DNA of 64,000 nt from Chitinophagaceae bacterium (GTDB lineage: Bacteria > Bacteroidota > Bacteroidia > Chitinophagales > Chitinophagaceae), in the NCBI GenBank assembly GCA_019638615.1, contig JAHBTL010000014.1:1-64000 (forward strand), read 5' to 3'. This document shows positions 55,315 to 63,274 of the stretch, in pieces. Below the pieces are notes generated by a model, which ran no database searches, had not been told where the DNA came from, and was given only the letters and a program-made list of their open reading frames with translations. How positions within the stretch are numbered: the stretch's first letter is position 1; every line of letters starts with the position of its first letter. The position numbers and the translations under genes were made by a program.

Positions 55315-55347
55315 AGGGTTTCCAACCTTCGAGAGATTGGAAACCCT
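55315..55347. terminator. Hairpin of the GTTTCCAA family
   Basis: An 11-bp perfect stem AGGGTTTCCAA / TTGGAAACCCT with an 11-nt loop. The core GTTTCCAACCTT recurs in the hairpin at 58699-58731. No gene ends here, so it may be a REP-like or relic element, not a true terminator. Confidence 0.5.
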
Positions 55348-55584
55348 GTTTGCTCATTTTTTCTTCCGTCATTTCGGCCCCGCTTTCAGACTGTATTGAT
55401 TTAAATGCATATTGTGACGCGGGAGAAACCTGCCTGCGGCAGGCAGTTCTGTTGATTAATAGTACAAAAGCCAGGCAGATTTACCTTCGGTGAGAGCAAT
55501 TCTCCATCGCAAAAGCTGGATTAAACTATAGTATGAGGCAGTACCGGAATGTTCTATTTCACAACTTAATAAATAAAAAATTTG

Positions 55585-55628
55585 TGCAGTCAGATAGCTG
55601 CATGTATATTTGCAGTCAAATAGCTGCA
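55585..55628 (+). promoter_or_regulatory. Tandem operators flanking the promoter of the ArsR-like gene
   Basis: Two 18-bp copies of TGCAGTCA-R-ATAGCTGCA at 55585-55602 and 55611-55628, each with TGCAG/CTGCA symmetry, 26 bp apart start to start. The -7 box TATATTTG (55605-55612) lies between them and a TTG at 55582-55584 gives 20-bp spacing. The downstream copy ends two bases before the ATG. Confidence 0.75.
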
Positions 55629-55630
55629 TA

Positions 55631-55954
55631 ATGGATTTACGTAGAGATGTTTTCCAGGCAATAGCCGACCCTACCCGCCGGGCAATCCTTACCCTGCTGG
55701 CTATCCATGCCATGACGCCCGGCGCCATCGCCGCCCATTTTGATTCATCCAGGCAAACCATTTCCAAACATATACAAATACTTACCGAATGCGAGCTGCT
55801 GAAGCAGGAGCAAAACGGCAGGGAGATTTACTATCATTTCAATCCAAAAAAGATGAAAGAGATCGCTGACTTTATTGAACCTTTCCGCAACAGGTGGGAC
55901 GATAAGTTTAACAAACTGGAAGCTGTAATGAAGCAATACAAAACAAAAAAATAA
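55631..55954 (+). CDS. ArsR-family winged-helix regulator
   Basis: 107 residues from the ATG at 55631; an in-frame TTG at 55610 lies inside the operator and is rejected. The helix-turn-helix reads [18 protein letters not shown] and [20 protein letters not shown], followed by the wing [18 protein letters not shown]. No metal-binding cysteine pairs are seen, so it belongs to the group that controls SRPBCC/AHSA1 genes and not to arsenic sensors. It should repress itself and the genes that follow (6-bp gap) through the tandem operators. Confidence 0.92.
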   Translation: MDLRRDVFQAIADPTRRAILTLLAIHAMTPGAIAAHFDSSRQTISKHIQILTECELLKQEQNGREIYYHFNPKKMKEIADFIEPFRNRWDDKFNKLEAVMKQYKTKK

Positions 55955-55960
55955 AGCATT

Positions 55961-56428
55961 ATGGAACGAAAAACAAAAGTGCTTGCCGAAGATGGCAAAC
56001 AGGATATACTCATCACCAGGGAATTTGAGCTGCCGGTTGAATTATTGTTTAAGGCTTACGTGGAGCCTGATATCGTTACCCAATGGATGGGCACAAAGGT
56101 ATTGAGGCTGGAAAGCAGGCAATACGGCGGCTATGAATTTGAAACTGCTGATCCGCAGGGAAATATATTGTTCAGAGCGCATGGAACCATTCATGACATT
56201 GTCCCCGGCAAAAAAATAGTACGCACTTTTGAAATGGAAAATGCCGGTTTCGATGTGCAGATCGAGTTCCTGCAGTTTGAACCGCTCACCCCCGACACCA
56301 GCAAACTCACTATCCAAATGATCTTCCGTTCACCTGAGCTGAGAGATGCACAACTGAAGCTTCCGTTTGCGTATGGTATCAATATGGCACACAACAGGCT
56401 GCAGCAAATTGCAAACCAATTAAAATAA
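55961..56428 (+). CDS. SRPBCC (AHSA1-like) domain protein
   Basis: A 155-residue protein of the START/Bet v1 fold. Recognisable are ITREFELPVELLFKAYVEPD and TQWMGTK at the start and the beta-strand block GGYEFETADPQGN. Such proteins bind hydrophobic ligands; the reaction, if any, is unknown. Second gene of the arsR-like operon, 5 bp before the DoxX gene. Confidence 0.88.
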   Translation: MERKTKVLAEDGKQDILITREFELPVELLFKAYVEPDIVTQWMGTKVLRLESRQYGGYEFETADPQGNILFRAHGTIHDIVPGKKIVRTFEMENAGFDVQIEFLQFEPLTPDTSKLTIQMIFRSPELRDAQLKLPFAYGINMAHNRLQQIANQLK

Positions 56429-56433
56429 CGGGT

Positions 56434-56817
56434 ATGAGCAAACGAAACAATATCATTTACTGGATCGCTACCGGCTGGCTGGCGCTGGGAATGACCTCAA
56501 CAGGCATTGTGCAATTAATAAAAATGAAGGAAGAAACAGAGATGATGCACCACTTAGGTTACCCGCTCTATTTCTTAACGATCTTGGGTATTTGGAAAAT
56601 ATTGGGTGCGATAGCTGTCCTGATCCCAAAATTACCGTTACTTAAGGAATGGGCCTATGCCGGTTTTTTCTTTGCTATGTCAGGAGCAATATTTTCACAT
56701 GCAGCCGTTGGAGACAGCAGCAAGGATTTTTTTGGCCCGGTATTGCTGATCGTTCTTACGGTAGTGTCCTGGTATTTCAGGCCTGTGGATAGAAAAATGG
56801 GACCGGTTACGGGTTGA
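56434..56817 (+). CDS. DoxX-like membrane protein
   Basis: A 127-residue inner-membrane protein with four hydrophobic helices and the DoxX-family pattern (HHLGYPLYFLTILGIWKILG, then AIAVLIPKLPLLKEWAYAG and FSHAAVGDSSKD). Third gene of the arsR-SRPBCC operon. Function is not established; members are linked with redox stress in some bacteria. Confidence 0.85.
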   Translation: MSKRNNIIYWIATGWLALGMTSTGIVQLIKMKEETEMMHHLGYPLYFLTILGIWKILGAIAVLIPKLPLLKEWAYAGFFFAMSGAIFSHAAVGDSSKDFFGPVLLIVLTVVSWYFRPVDRKMGPVTG

Positions 56818-56992
56818 AGTTGGGTTTCAGGTTTTGGTATGAAGGTTGTTAAAGGTTTAATTCCCTGAAGGAAAGCTTATAAAAGGCGATCAATTTCAGT
56901 AGTTTTATAGAAAGTAAAAATATCATAGATAAAAGTACATCTGCATCATTAGGTGTTCTGCAGTGGAATCCTCATTTAATAAAAACAGCCAC

Positions 56993-57571
56993 ATGAATCC
57001 CAAAGTAGATTTTTATTTTGAGAATAATGAAAGATGGCAAAAAGAGATCAAACAGATGAGAGCCCTTGCGCTTGATTGCGGGCTTGATGAAGTATTGAAA
57101 TGGGGCTGCCCCTGTTACCAATACAACGGCGCCAATGTTGTTTTGATACACGTGTTTAAAGCATATTGCGCTTTTCTCTTTTTCAAAGGTGCTTTATTGA
57201 AAGATACTGATGGCATATTGATTCAGCAAACAAAAAACGTGCAATCTGCAAGACAGATCCGTTTTACGGATGTAAAAGAAATCACGAAACAGAAAAAAAT
57301 CCTGAAAGCATATATTTATGAGGCCATTGAAGTGGAAAAAGCGGGACTGAAAGTAAAGCTTAAGGATACGTCTGATTATGAAGTTCCGGAAGCATTCCAA
57401 AAAAAATTAGATAAAAGTGCAGCACTCACAAAAGCATTCAAGGCATTAACGCCCGGGAGGCAGAGAGCCTATCTTTTTTATTTTGCCCAACCCAAACAAT
57501 CCCAAACCCGTGAAGCAAGGGTTGAAAAGTCCATACCGAAAATTATGAAAGGCAAAGGATTAAACGATTAA
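56993..57571 (+). CDS. YdeI/OmpD-associated family protein (DUF1801-type)
   Basis: About 192 residues from ATG 56993; an in-frame GTG at 56963 is an alternative. The N-terminal part has the DUF1801 signature KWGCPCYQYNGANVVLIHVF and FFKGALLKD, and the C-terminal part is a YdeI-like helical domain (TPGRQRAYLFYFAQPKQSQT). No enzyme activity is known. 175 bp separate it from the DoxX gene, so it may have its own promoter. Confidence 0.85.
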   Translation: MNPKVDFYFENNERWQKEIKQMRALALDCGLDEVLKWGCPCYQYNGANVVLIHVFKAYCAFLFFKGALLKDTDGILIQQTKNVQSARQIRFTDVKEITKQKKILKAYIYEAIEVEKAGLKVKLKDTSDYEVPEAFQKKLDKSAALTKAFKALTPGRQRAYLFYFAQPKQSQTREARVEKSIPKIMKGKGLND

Positions 57572-57624
57572 AGTACGCGTACCTCGTAAGCAACAGCATC
57601 GCATACAGCACTATCTTTATACTC

Positions 57625-58116
57625 ATGAATAAAGCTTTTTATCAACTGGGAGCCAGAACACCTCAGGGCAAGCCAATTCCTTTTGCTTATTTTGAAGGAA
57701 AAGTGGTGCTTATTGTAAACACCGCTACCAAATGCGGGCTTGCGCCTCAGTTTGAGGGTCTGGAAGATTTGCATCAGCAGTACAAAAGCGAAGGACTTAT
57801 AGTGCTGGGATTTCCATGCGACCAGTTTGCCGGGCAGGAACCTGAAACCAATGAAACAGTAGAACAGGTATGCAAGATCAATCACGGGGTTACTTTTCCA
57901 CTCACAGAAAAATGTGATGTAAACGGGAAAGATACACACCCTGTGTTTAAATATCTTAAAAATAAGCTCGGCGGCTTTTTCGGCAGCAGGATCAAATGGA
58001 ATTTTACCAAGTTCCTGATTGACCGTAAGGGAAACCCTTACAAGAGGTATGCACCGGTAAAATCACCGGCTTTTTTAGAAAAGGATATTAAGAAATTGTT
58101 AAGACACACAACATGA
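57625..58116 (+). CDS. glutathione peroxidase-like thiol peroxidase
   Basis: A 163-residue peroxidase. The catalytic Cys37 is in VNTATKCGLAPQF, with the family Gln in GFPCDQFAGQEP and Trp-Asn in KWNFTKFLID. Cysteine replaces selenocysteine, and bacterial members usually take electrons from thioredoxin. No signal peptide. The stop overlaps the next start by four bases, so the two are translationally coupled. Confidence 0.95.
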   Translation: MNKAFYQLGARTPQGKPIPFAYFEGKVVLIVNTATKCGLAPQFEGLEDLHQQYKSEGLIVLGFPCDQFAGQEPETNETVEQVCKINHGVTFPLTEKCDVNGKDTHPVFKYLKNKLGGFFGSRIKWNFTKFLIDRKGNPYKRYAPVKSPAFLEKDIKKLLRHTT

Positions 58117-58676
58117 AAGCCAGCAACCAACTCAATGCTTCGCAGACCAAAGAGTTACTAAACATATTGCAGGTGCGTTTTGAAAAAAACAAGAACCGTC
58201 ATAAGGGAATAGAATGGGTAAAAGTTCAGGCAAGACTGGAAGCCGGTCCGGGCAGGTTGTGGTCGCTGAATGAAATGGAAATGACCGGTGGTGAACCCGA
58301 TGTTGTTGGTTTTGATAAGAAGACAGGCGAATATATTTTTTATGACTGTGCGGCCGAAACGCCCAAAGGTCGCAGAAGCATTTGCTATGACCCCGAAGCA
58401 TTGGCATCCCGGAAAGAGCACAAGCCTGCGCACAGCGCTATCGGTATGGCAACCGAAATGGGCATTGCTATTTTAAGCGAAGCGCAATATCGTGAGCTGC
58501 AGCAACTGGGCGCGTTCGACCTGAAAACATCCAGTTGGATACTCACTCCCTCTCCTATCCGCCGGCTCGGTGGCGCTTTGTTTTGCGATAGACGCTACGA
58601 TACGGTATTTACATATCACAACGGCGCGGAGTCGTATTATGGCGTAAGGGGATTCCGGGGAATGCTGAGCGTGTGA
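58113..58676 (+). CDS. DUF4256 protein
   Basis: A 187-residue protein of the DUF4256 type, recognised from HKGIEWVKVQARLEAGP, GGEPDVVGFDKKTGEYIFYD and SSWILTPSPIRRLGGALFCD. Function unknown. Coupled to the glutathione peroxidase gene by an ATGA overlap, which suggests a role in peroxide defence, but only by context. A strong hairpin follows. Confidence 0.88.
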   Translation: MKASNQLNASQTKELLNILQVRFEKNKNRHKGIEWVKVQARLEAGPGRLWSLNEMEMTGGEPDVVGFDKKTGEYIFYDCAAETPKGRRSICYDPEALASRKEHKPAHSAIGMATEMGIAILSEAQYRELQQLGAFDLKTSSWILTPSPIRRLGGALFCDRRYDTVFTYHNGAESYYGVRGFRGMLSV

Positions 58677-58698
58677 AGATTACATGCAGTTTGGCTAT

Positions 58699-58731
58699 AG
58701 TGTTTCCAACCTTTTGAAGGTTGGAAACACT
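58699..58731 (+). terminator. Terminator-like hairpin after the DUF4256 gene
   Basis: A perfect 15-bp stem AGTGTTTCCAACCTT / AAGGTTGGAAACACT with a 3-nt loop, followed by GTTTTCT. Confidence 0.75.
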
Positions 58732-58741
58732 GTTTTCTCCT

Positions 58742-59086
58742 GTCACTGCGAGTTACTAATTAGGCGGCGCCTCCATCATTGCGCCGTGACAAGTTGCATT
58801 TGTTTGTCACAGCTTTCTGATTTGTAAGTATCCTAAGTCGGCTAAGTTATCAGCAAACGTATCAGGGCTCTGTTGCTGAATTCACAGTAGTACTAAAGCT
58901 TCATCAGAGCGTTCCGGGAAATTGCGGTAATCATTTCCCGGCGGCTTTTTGGTTACTTTTTTCCGCAAAAAAGTAACAGAAAAAAGCGGAGGGATTGTAG
59001 TTGAAAGGAAAACCGGGTTTGTGGAACAACAAATTGAAGTTCATAACCAGTTGATAAATAGCAAACTGGATGATATGTCATTGGCA
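58742..59086 (+). repeat. B module copy 3
   Basis: 345 bp; differs from copy 1 at two positions and matches the reverse complement of copy 2 throughout by eye. Confidence 0.9.
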
Positions 59087-59315
59087 TACCGTTCACAAAT
59101 TTTATTGATTAAAGGGATGTTGCCCGGGAAAAGCAGTCCCAACAGAATTGCTTTTATATGTACGAGCATTACTTCTCCTAACATGCGGCGGGGATCGCGA
59201 TGACAGATAAGAAAATTGAGGTAACGAAAACTCCTGCATGCCACAACCGCAGGGTATAAGTGTATTTATCGTTAATTTTACAAATTTGTAATAGGCTTAT
59301 TGCAGCATACAACTC

Positions 59316-59792
59316 ATGATCATTAAAACCAACGCGGCAAGGATACTGGACAAGCTGAACATCCCCTATGAGCTCAGAACCTACAAAACAGACCTGGATG
59401 AGCACCAAAGCGCGGTTGATGTAGCCAAAGCCATTGGTATAGCGCCTGAAAAAATATACAAAACACTTGTGTTGAAGGGGCAGAAAGATCCGTATATAGT
59501 GGCAGTTATTCCCGGCAATGCGCAACTGGATCTAAAGAAAATCGCCAGGGCTTCGGGTAACAAAAACTGCGAAATGCTGCCCATGAAAGACCTGCAATCT
59601 GTAACAGGTTATATTCGCGGCGGTTGTTCCCCTATCGGGATGAAAAAGCAATTCCCTACTTATATGGAAGAGCTGTCGACACTGGAAGCAGCCATTGCAA
59701 TAAGCGCCGGCAAAAGGGGCCTGCAAATCGTAATCAGCCCGGCCGACCTGGCTGGCGCTGTCGAAGTATCCTTCGCCGATCTGATACTGTGA
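59316..59792 (+). CDS. ybaK: YbaK/EbsC-type Cys-tRNA(Pro)/aminoacyl-tRNA deacylase
   Basis: A 158-residue trans-editing enzyme that hydrolyses mischarged tRNA. The fold is recognised by KTLVLKGQKDPYIVAVIPG, the conserved Lys/Gly site KIARASGNKNCEML and TGYIRGGCSPIGMKKQFPTY. Standard length for YbaK. Followed after 76 bp by the DUF72 gene on the same strand. Confidence 0.93.
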   Translation: MIIKTNAARILDKLNIPYELRTYKTDLDEHQSAVDVAKAIGIAPEKIYKTLVLKGQKDPYIVAVIPGNAQLDLKKIARASGNKNCEMLPMKDLQSVTGYIRGGCSPIGMKKQFPTYMEELSTLEAAIAISAGKRGLQIVISPADLAGAVEVSFADLIL

Positions 59793-59868
59793 TTTGGAAG
59801 CTCAAAGACAAAATGAATAGAACGCAACCATCGCAGTATTTCCTTACTTTGTACTCAAAACACAGCCC

Positions 59869-60759
59869 ATGCAATTTGGAAAAGTAGCCAATCCGGGAAA
59901 GGTTGATTTCACTTTGCCGAAAGATGCACCTGAAACCGCCGCACTTCTAAAATCATTCAAAAACAACAAACCCTTTGAAGTATATGTGGGTTGCGCCAAA
60001 TGGAATCGCAGCGACCTGAAAGGTTTTTATCCCCGGGGCACGAAAGATGAGCTGGCTTATTATTCCACGCAATTCAACTGTATTGAGCTGAACGCCACTT
60101 TTTATAAAATGCCCGATTTTAAGCAGGTAGAAACCTGGAAAAATAAAACACCGGAAGGATTTAAATTTTTCCCTAAGCTTACAGATATTATTTCGCATTA
60201 CCGCCGCCTCATCAATGTGCAGGAACCAATAGAAAATTTCTGCAATGCCGTAAGTGCCTTTGAAGAAAAGCTCGGCATGGCTTTTTTACAACTGCACGAC
60301 AATTTCGCACCCAAAGATCTTGATCGCCTGAAATCCGTGCTGGAGAATTTCCCAAAAGAAATTCCACTGGCTGTAGAAGTACGCAATGAAGCCTGGTTCA
60401 GCGATAAAAAAATAAGCAGTACCTATGGCAACCTGTTGGAAAAGCTGGGTATGGCCAATATTATTGTAGATACTGCCGGGCGCAGGGATATGCTGCACAT
60501 GCGCTTAACAACACCGCAGGCTTTTATCCGTTATGTGGGCGCCAATCATTCATCTGATATCCCCCGGCTGGATGACTGGATCACACGAATAGCCAAATGG
60601 CGCAAGGCAGGCCTTCAAAAATTATATTTTTTTGTACACCAGAATATTGAAAAAGAATCTCCCCTGCTGGCAGCTCATTTTATAAAAGAACTAAACCGGG
60701 TATTTAAGCTTGAATTGAAGATCCCCGATAAGCCCGGCGGACAATCATCTTTGTTTTAG
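59869..60759 (+). CDS. DUF72 family protein
   Basis: A 296-residue TIM-barrel-like protein. Family blocks are VYVGCAKWNRSDLKGFYPRG, YYSTQFNCIELNATFYKMP, MAFLQLHDNFAPKDLDRL and AVEVRNEAWF. Function unknown; in other bacteria the gene is often near stress or phosphatase genes. The gene seems complete and alone. Confidence 0.92.
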   Translation: MQFGKVANPGKVDFTLPKDAPETAALLKSFKNNKPFEVYVGCAKWNRSDLKGFYPRGTKDELAYYSTQFNCIELNATFYKMPDFKQVETWKNKTPEGFKFFPKLTDIISHYRRLINVQEPIENFCNAVSAFEEKLGMAFLQLHDNFAPKDLDRLKSVLENFPKEIPLAVEVRNEAWFSDKKISSTYGNLLEKLGMANIIVDTAGRRDMLHMRLTTPQAFIRYVGANHSSDIPRLDDWITRIAKWRKAGLQKLYFFVHQNIEKESPLLAAHFIKELNRVFKLELKIPDKPGGQSSLF

Positions 60760-60942
60760 GGCATTCATCAACACCTGAAAGAAAAGAAGAGTCAGTGCTG
60801 TTTCTGCATAAAACGCTTCCTTCAAATTGCGCCGCTCCTTCCGTTGCACATAAACGTGGGCAGGTCAAATCTTACATCAAATCATTATAAATAAACAATA
60901 TCTTTAGCCTGGCACGTTTTATTAAAAGTCAATGTCAAAACA

Positions 60943-61725
60943 ATGCAGGTATCATGTAACAGGCCTTTGCTTAACCGATCTCTCATCAAAACAATGATAG
61001 CCATGTCCATTTTAAGTATATTCGGCTGCTCTGATGGCCGGAATGTCCTGGAGACTACTTACAATAATGAAAAAGTCATACTAAGCAGTGTTGAAAGAAA
61101 AGGTTTTTCAACCAATAGCATTACCTATAGCGTAAAATTGGGCAGCAGGAAAAAAGTACCGCTGAATTATGAAACGGTTGATCTGTACGATCGTCCTTAC
61201 AGCAACGACATTTTCGCCGATGCGCAGCACTACTTTTTTAGCGATACGCCGGCATATAAGAACGCGATAGACTTTGAAAGGAAAATCTCGCCCACCATGT
61301 TATACCTTTCTCCGGGTAAATACAGCAGGGAGGATTTTGAAGCGTATGCAGACTTTTTCAAAAACAAATGGCCCGATATTGTAGCAGAAATCAATAAAGA
61401 ATGGACTTACCTGGACAAGCTGATCATTGGTATTGCATACGGAAACCGGGAAGATTTCACCCGATATTTTATGGGGCAACACGACAATATGCCGTATTAT
61501 TTTGATATAAGTGTTGATGGTCAGGTCCTCTTTCACCGGGGAACACCGCAGGATAATACCGGCTTCGAATCATCCGGACTGGCAAACAAAGTGCAGATGC
61601 CTGGTAAAAAAATACTTTTCCGGGATACCTCTGTCTTCACTCCCGGAAAGCTCAGGGATTTTAAGGACAAACAGGGCAAATCGATGGAGGATTATTTCAG
61701 CATTGAATTAGCGAACGGGAAATAG
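60943..61725 (+). CDS. hypothetical lipoprotein
   Basis: Up to 260 residues. Start candidates are ATG 60943, 60994 and 61003; a hydrophobic segment MIAMSILSIFGC with a lipobox-like end favours an internal start near 60994. The mature part has no motif I recognise; it is moderately basic, with YLSPGKYSREDFEAYADFFK and YGNREDFTRYFMG. Likely periplasmic or outer-membrane, lipid-anchored. Neighbours give no functional hint. Confidence 0.65.
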   Translation: MQVSCNRPLLNRSLIKTMIAMSILSIFGCSDGRNVLETTYNNEKVILSSVERKGFSTNSITYSVKLGSRKKVPLNYETVDLYDRPYSNDIFADAQHYFFSDTPAYKNAIDFERKISPTMLYLSPGKYSREDFEAYADFFKNKWPDIVAEINKEWTYLDKLIIGIAYGNREDFTRYFMGQHDNMPYYFDISVDGQVLFHRGTPQDNTGFESSGLANKVQMPGKKILFRDTSVFTPGKLRDFKDKQGKSMEDYFSIELANGK

Positions 61726-61848
61726 TTGCCGTGATATACTCCCGCTTCAAAAACCTTTGATCCTGGTTAAAATTTCCTGGCTGTTACAGTACCATAACAA
61801 TAACCCTGAGTTTAAACTGTTTCTTATTTACCCTAATCCCGTAACCTT

Positions 61849-62319
61849 ATGGTAACCATCATCCCTCCCCAACCGGCATACAACAGGCTTACTATACCCG
61901 ACAGCGGTCGCAAAGCCGGACAGTTTGAAGATTTTGTATTGAATACCTTATTTCCAGCCGGGCAATATACCCTGATAGAGCGGGGTGCCGATGTAAAACT
62001 GAAGGACAATACAACAGGTATGGAGTTTTACATTGTATGCATGCATCGCTACAGCCTGATCTCCAATAGTTTTAAGTTTTCGAAGGACGACAGCAGGGAT
62101 TCCCGTAACCTCAAAAGCTACTTTTTTGTACTGGGCTTAGGCGGTTCTCCGCAGGCGCCCAGTGAAATATACCTGGCAAATTTCAAAGATTGCCCGTACA
62201 TGCATCTATTTAAACGACATTTAAGGAGTAAAATAATAGCCGCCAATAAGCCTGTTTTTTCTGCAGCGCTTTGGAAGTACGAAACGCTCCCGGAAGTTCC
62301 ACGAAAAAAAACAGCATAG
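61849..62319 (+). CDS. hypothetical protein resembling a degenerate PD-(D/E)XK nuclease domain
   Basis: A 156-residue protein. The layout AGQFEDFVLNTLFPAGQYTL, then RGADVKL, then EFYIVCMHRYS recalls small nuclease-related proteins with FExYV...D...ECKYR, in which the last block carries the catalytic Glu-x-Lys. Here that block reads VCM, so the catalytic pair is missing. If the relation is right, this is a binding domain, not a nuclease. Single gene; no restriction or repair genes nearby. Confidence 0.5.
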   Translation: MVTIIPPQPAYNRLTIPDSGRKAGQFEDFVLNTLFPAGQYTLIERGADVKLKDNTTGMEFYIVCMHRYSLISNSFKFSKDDSRDSRNLKSYFFVLGLGGSPQAPSEIYLANFKDCPYMHLFKRHLRSKIIAANKPVFSAALWKYETLPEVPRKKTA

Positions 62320-62390
62320 TTCTTCCTGTTTTATTGCTATTGCAGATACCGGCATTGAATACAATCGGTATGGTTCGCCGGAAAGTCAAA

Positions 62391-62417
62391 AAAACCCCGA
62401 AAAGGCATTCGGGGTTT
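62391..62417 (-). terminator. Intrinsic terminator for the minus-strand small gene
   Basis: A 10-bp perfect stem AAACCCCGAA / TTCGGGGTTT with a 6-nt loop; on the minus strand it is followed by a run of seven T. The stop codon of the 59-codon frame lies in the stem. Confidence 0.8.
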
Positions 62418-62595
62418 AGGACGGGGAATGATGAGACACTATAGAAACGGCTTTTTTATATAAATATTCTTTCAGGCTGTCTGGCCCTCCGGCTGCATCC
62501 ACAAATTTTTTCTCCACAAAAAGCGTGATCACCTGCTTCACCAGTTCCGGCGGCAATTTCTTCCGCCCTCCCCCAGCTTTTCTCTTATTTTTCAT
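62416..62595 (-). CDS. small basic hypothetical protein (59 residues)
   Basis: The frame begins at ATG 62595 and ends with TAA in the stem of a clear minus-strand terminator. The N-terminus is strongly basic (MKNKRKAGGGRKKLPPE) and leads into an amphipathic helix (LVKQVITLFVEKKFV) and a second helix (SLKEYLYKKAV). That layout suits a nucleic-acid-binding protein but no family is recognised. Upstream lies a very AT-rich stretch with a long inverted repeat that may act as its promoter or operator. The terminator exactly at the stop is the best support. Confidence 0.55.
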   Translation of the reverse strand: MKNKRKAGGGRKKLPPELVKQVITLFVEKKFVDAAGGPDSLKEYLYKKAVSIVSHHSPS

Positions 62596-62612
62596 AAATA
62601 AAACAAATATAA

Positions 62613-62677
62613 AACTATAATAATTAAAATTAAAAATAAATTTATAATTTTTATAAAAAAATTATTTTATTATAGTT
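62613..62677. repeat. AT-rich inverted repeat
   Basis: Perfect 11-bp arms AACTATAATAA (62613-62623) and TTATTATAGTT (62667-62677) separated by 43 bases that are almost pure A/T, 18 bp upstream of the minus-strand small gene. Confidence 0.7.
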
Positions 62678-62813
62678 AAATAATATAAATAGGCCATGGA
62701 GATGCCTGATGGTAGCCGGAACATGATATCCTTCAATTTCCCTGCTTTCCTGCGTGCTAAGCATGTTTGGAGTTTCAGGCTTAAATTTGCCATTTGAATT
62801 AATTACTACAGAT

Positions 62814-63107
62814 ATGAAAATTGAAGTACCGCACCGGTATACGAAGGAAGAAGCGCAGCAGAAAATAAAAGATCTGCTACAAGGACTGAAGGAACAATAC
62901 AGCGACAAGATCAATAACATAGAAGAAAAATGGGAAGGCGATACCAATACTTTTCAACTGGGTGTTGGCCCGTTTTCTACTTCGGGCAACATACAGGTAA
63001 AGGACAAACAGGTAGACATTGAATTATCCATTCCCATGTTTGCAGGCATGTTTAAAGACCAGATCAAAAAGCTGATAGAAGAGCAGGCGAAGAAAGTACT
63101 GGAGTAA
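62814..63107 (+). CDS. polyhydroxyalkanoic acid system (PHA_gran_rgn)-like protein
   Basis: About 97 residues from the ATG at 62814 (MKIEVPHRYTKEEAQQKIKD). The frame is open from 62754 but upstream codons do not fit the family. The pattern VPHRYTKEEA...IEEKWEGDTNTFQLGVGPFSTSGNI...VDIELSIPMFAGMFKDQIKK matches small proteins annotated as polyhydroxyalkanoic acid system family. No PHA synthase or granule genes are in the window, so the real role is uncertain. Confidence 0.8.
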   Translation: MKIEVPHRYTKEEAQQKIKDLLQGLKEQYSDKINNIEEKWEGDTNTFQLGVGPFSTSGNIQVKDKQVDIELSIPMFAGMFKDQIKKLIEEQAKKVLE

Positions 63108-63274
63108 ACCCGGGATGGGGATGATCTTCCCGCATTGTTGTTTCAGCATGTACGCTGCGCATCGGAAGGAAGAGCAATGCACAGCCGGGCGTGATAACAA
63201 TCAGCAATATGCGTGATAAATGTCATTTTCAGGGTAAATAATTAAAAGTAGTTTCATAGCTTAAATTGTTTGCC

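Larger units (their letters stand above)
55274..55630. other. Divergent regulatory region between metal-efflux operon and arsR-like gene
   Basis: 357 bp. Contains the hairpin at 55315-55347, a fragment of the A unit at about 55390-55430 (GACGCGGGAGAAACC, with an extra palindrome CTGCCTGCGGCAGGCAG after it), and the ArsR promoter and operators at 55585-55628. No gene. Confidence 0.6.
58677..59315. repeat. Intergenic region: terminator, B copy 3, degenerate A unit
   Basis: 639 bp. Hairpin 58699-58731, B module 58742-59086, then an A-unit relative (about 59087-59200, CCCGGGAAAAGCAGTCCCAAC). An open frame from 58949 covers the coding-like third of B and the A unit. Confidence 0.8.

Noticed and set aside
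63220-63250. FNR-like dyad TGATAAATGTCA before the last gene
   Set aside because: Only short symmetry and no second copy at other oxygen- or NO-related promoters in the window.
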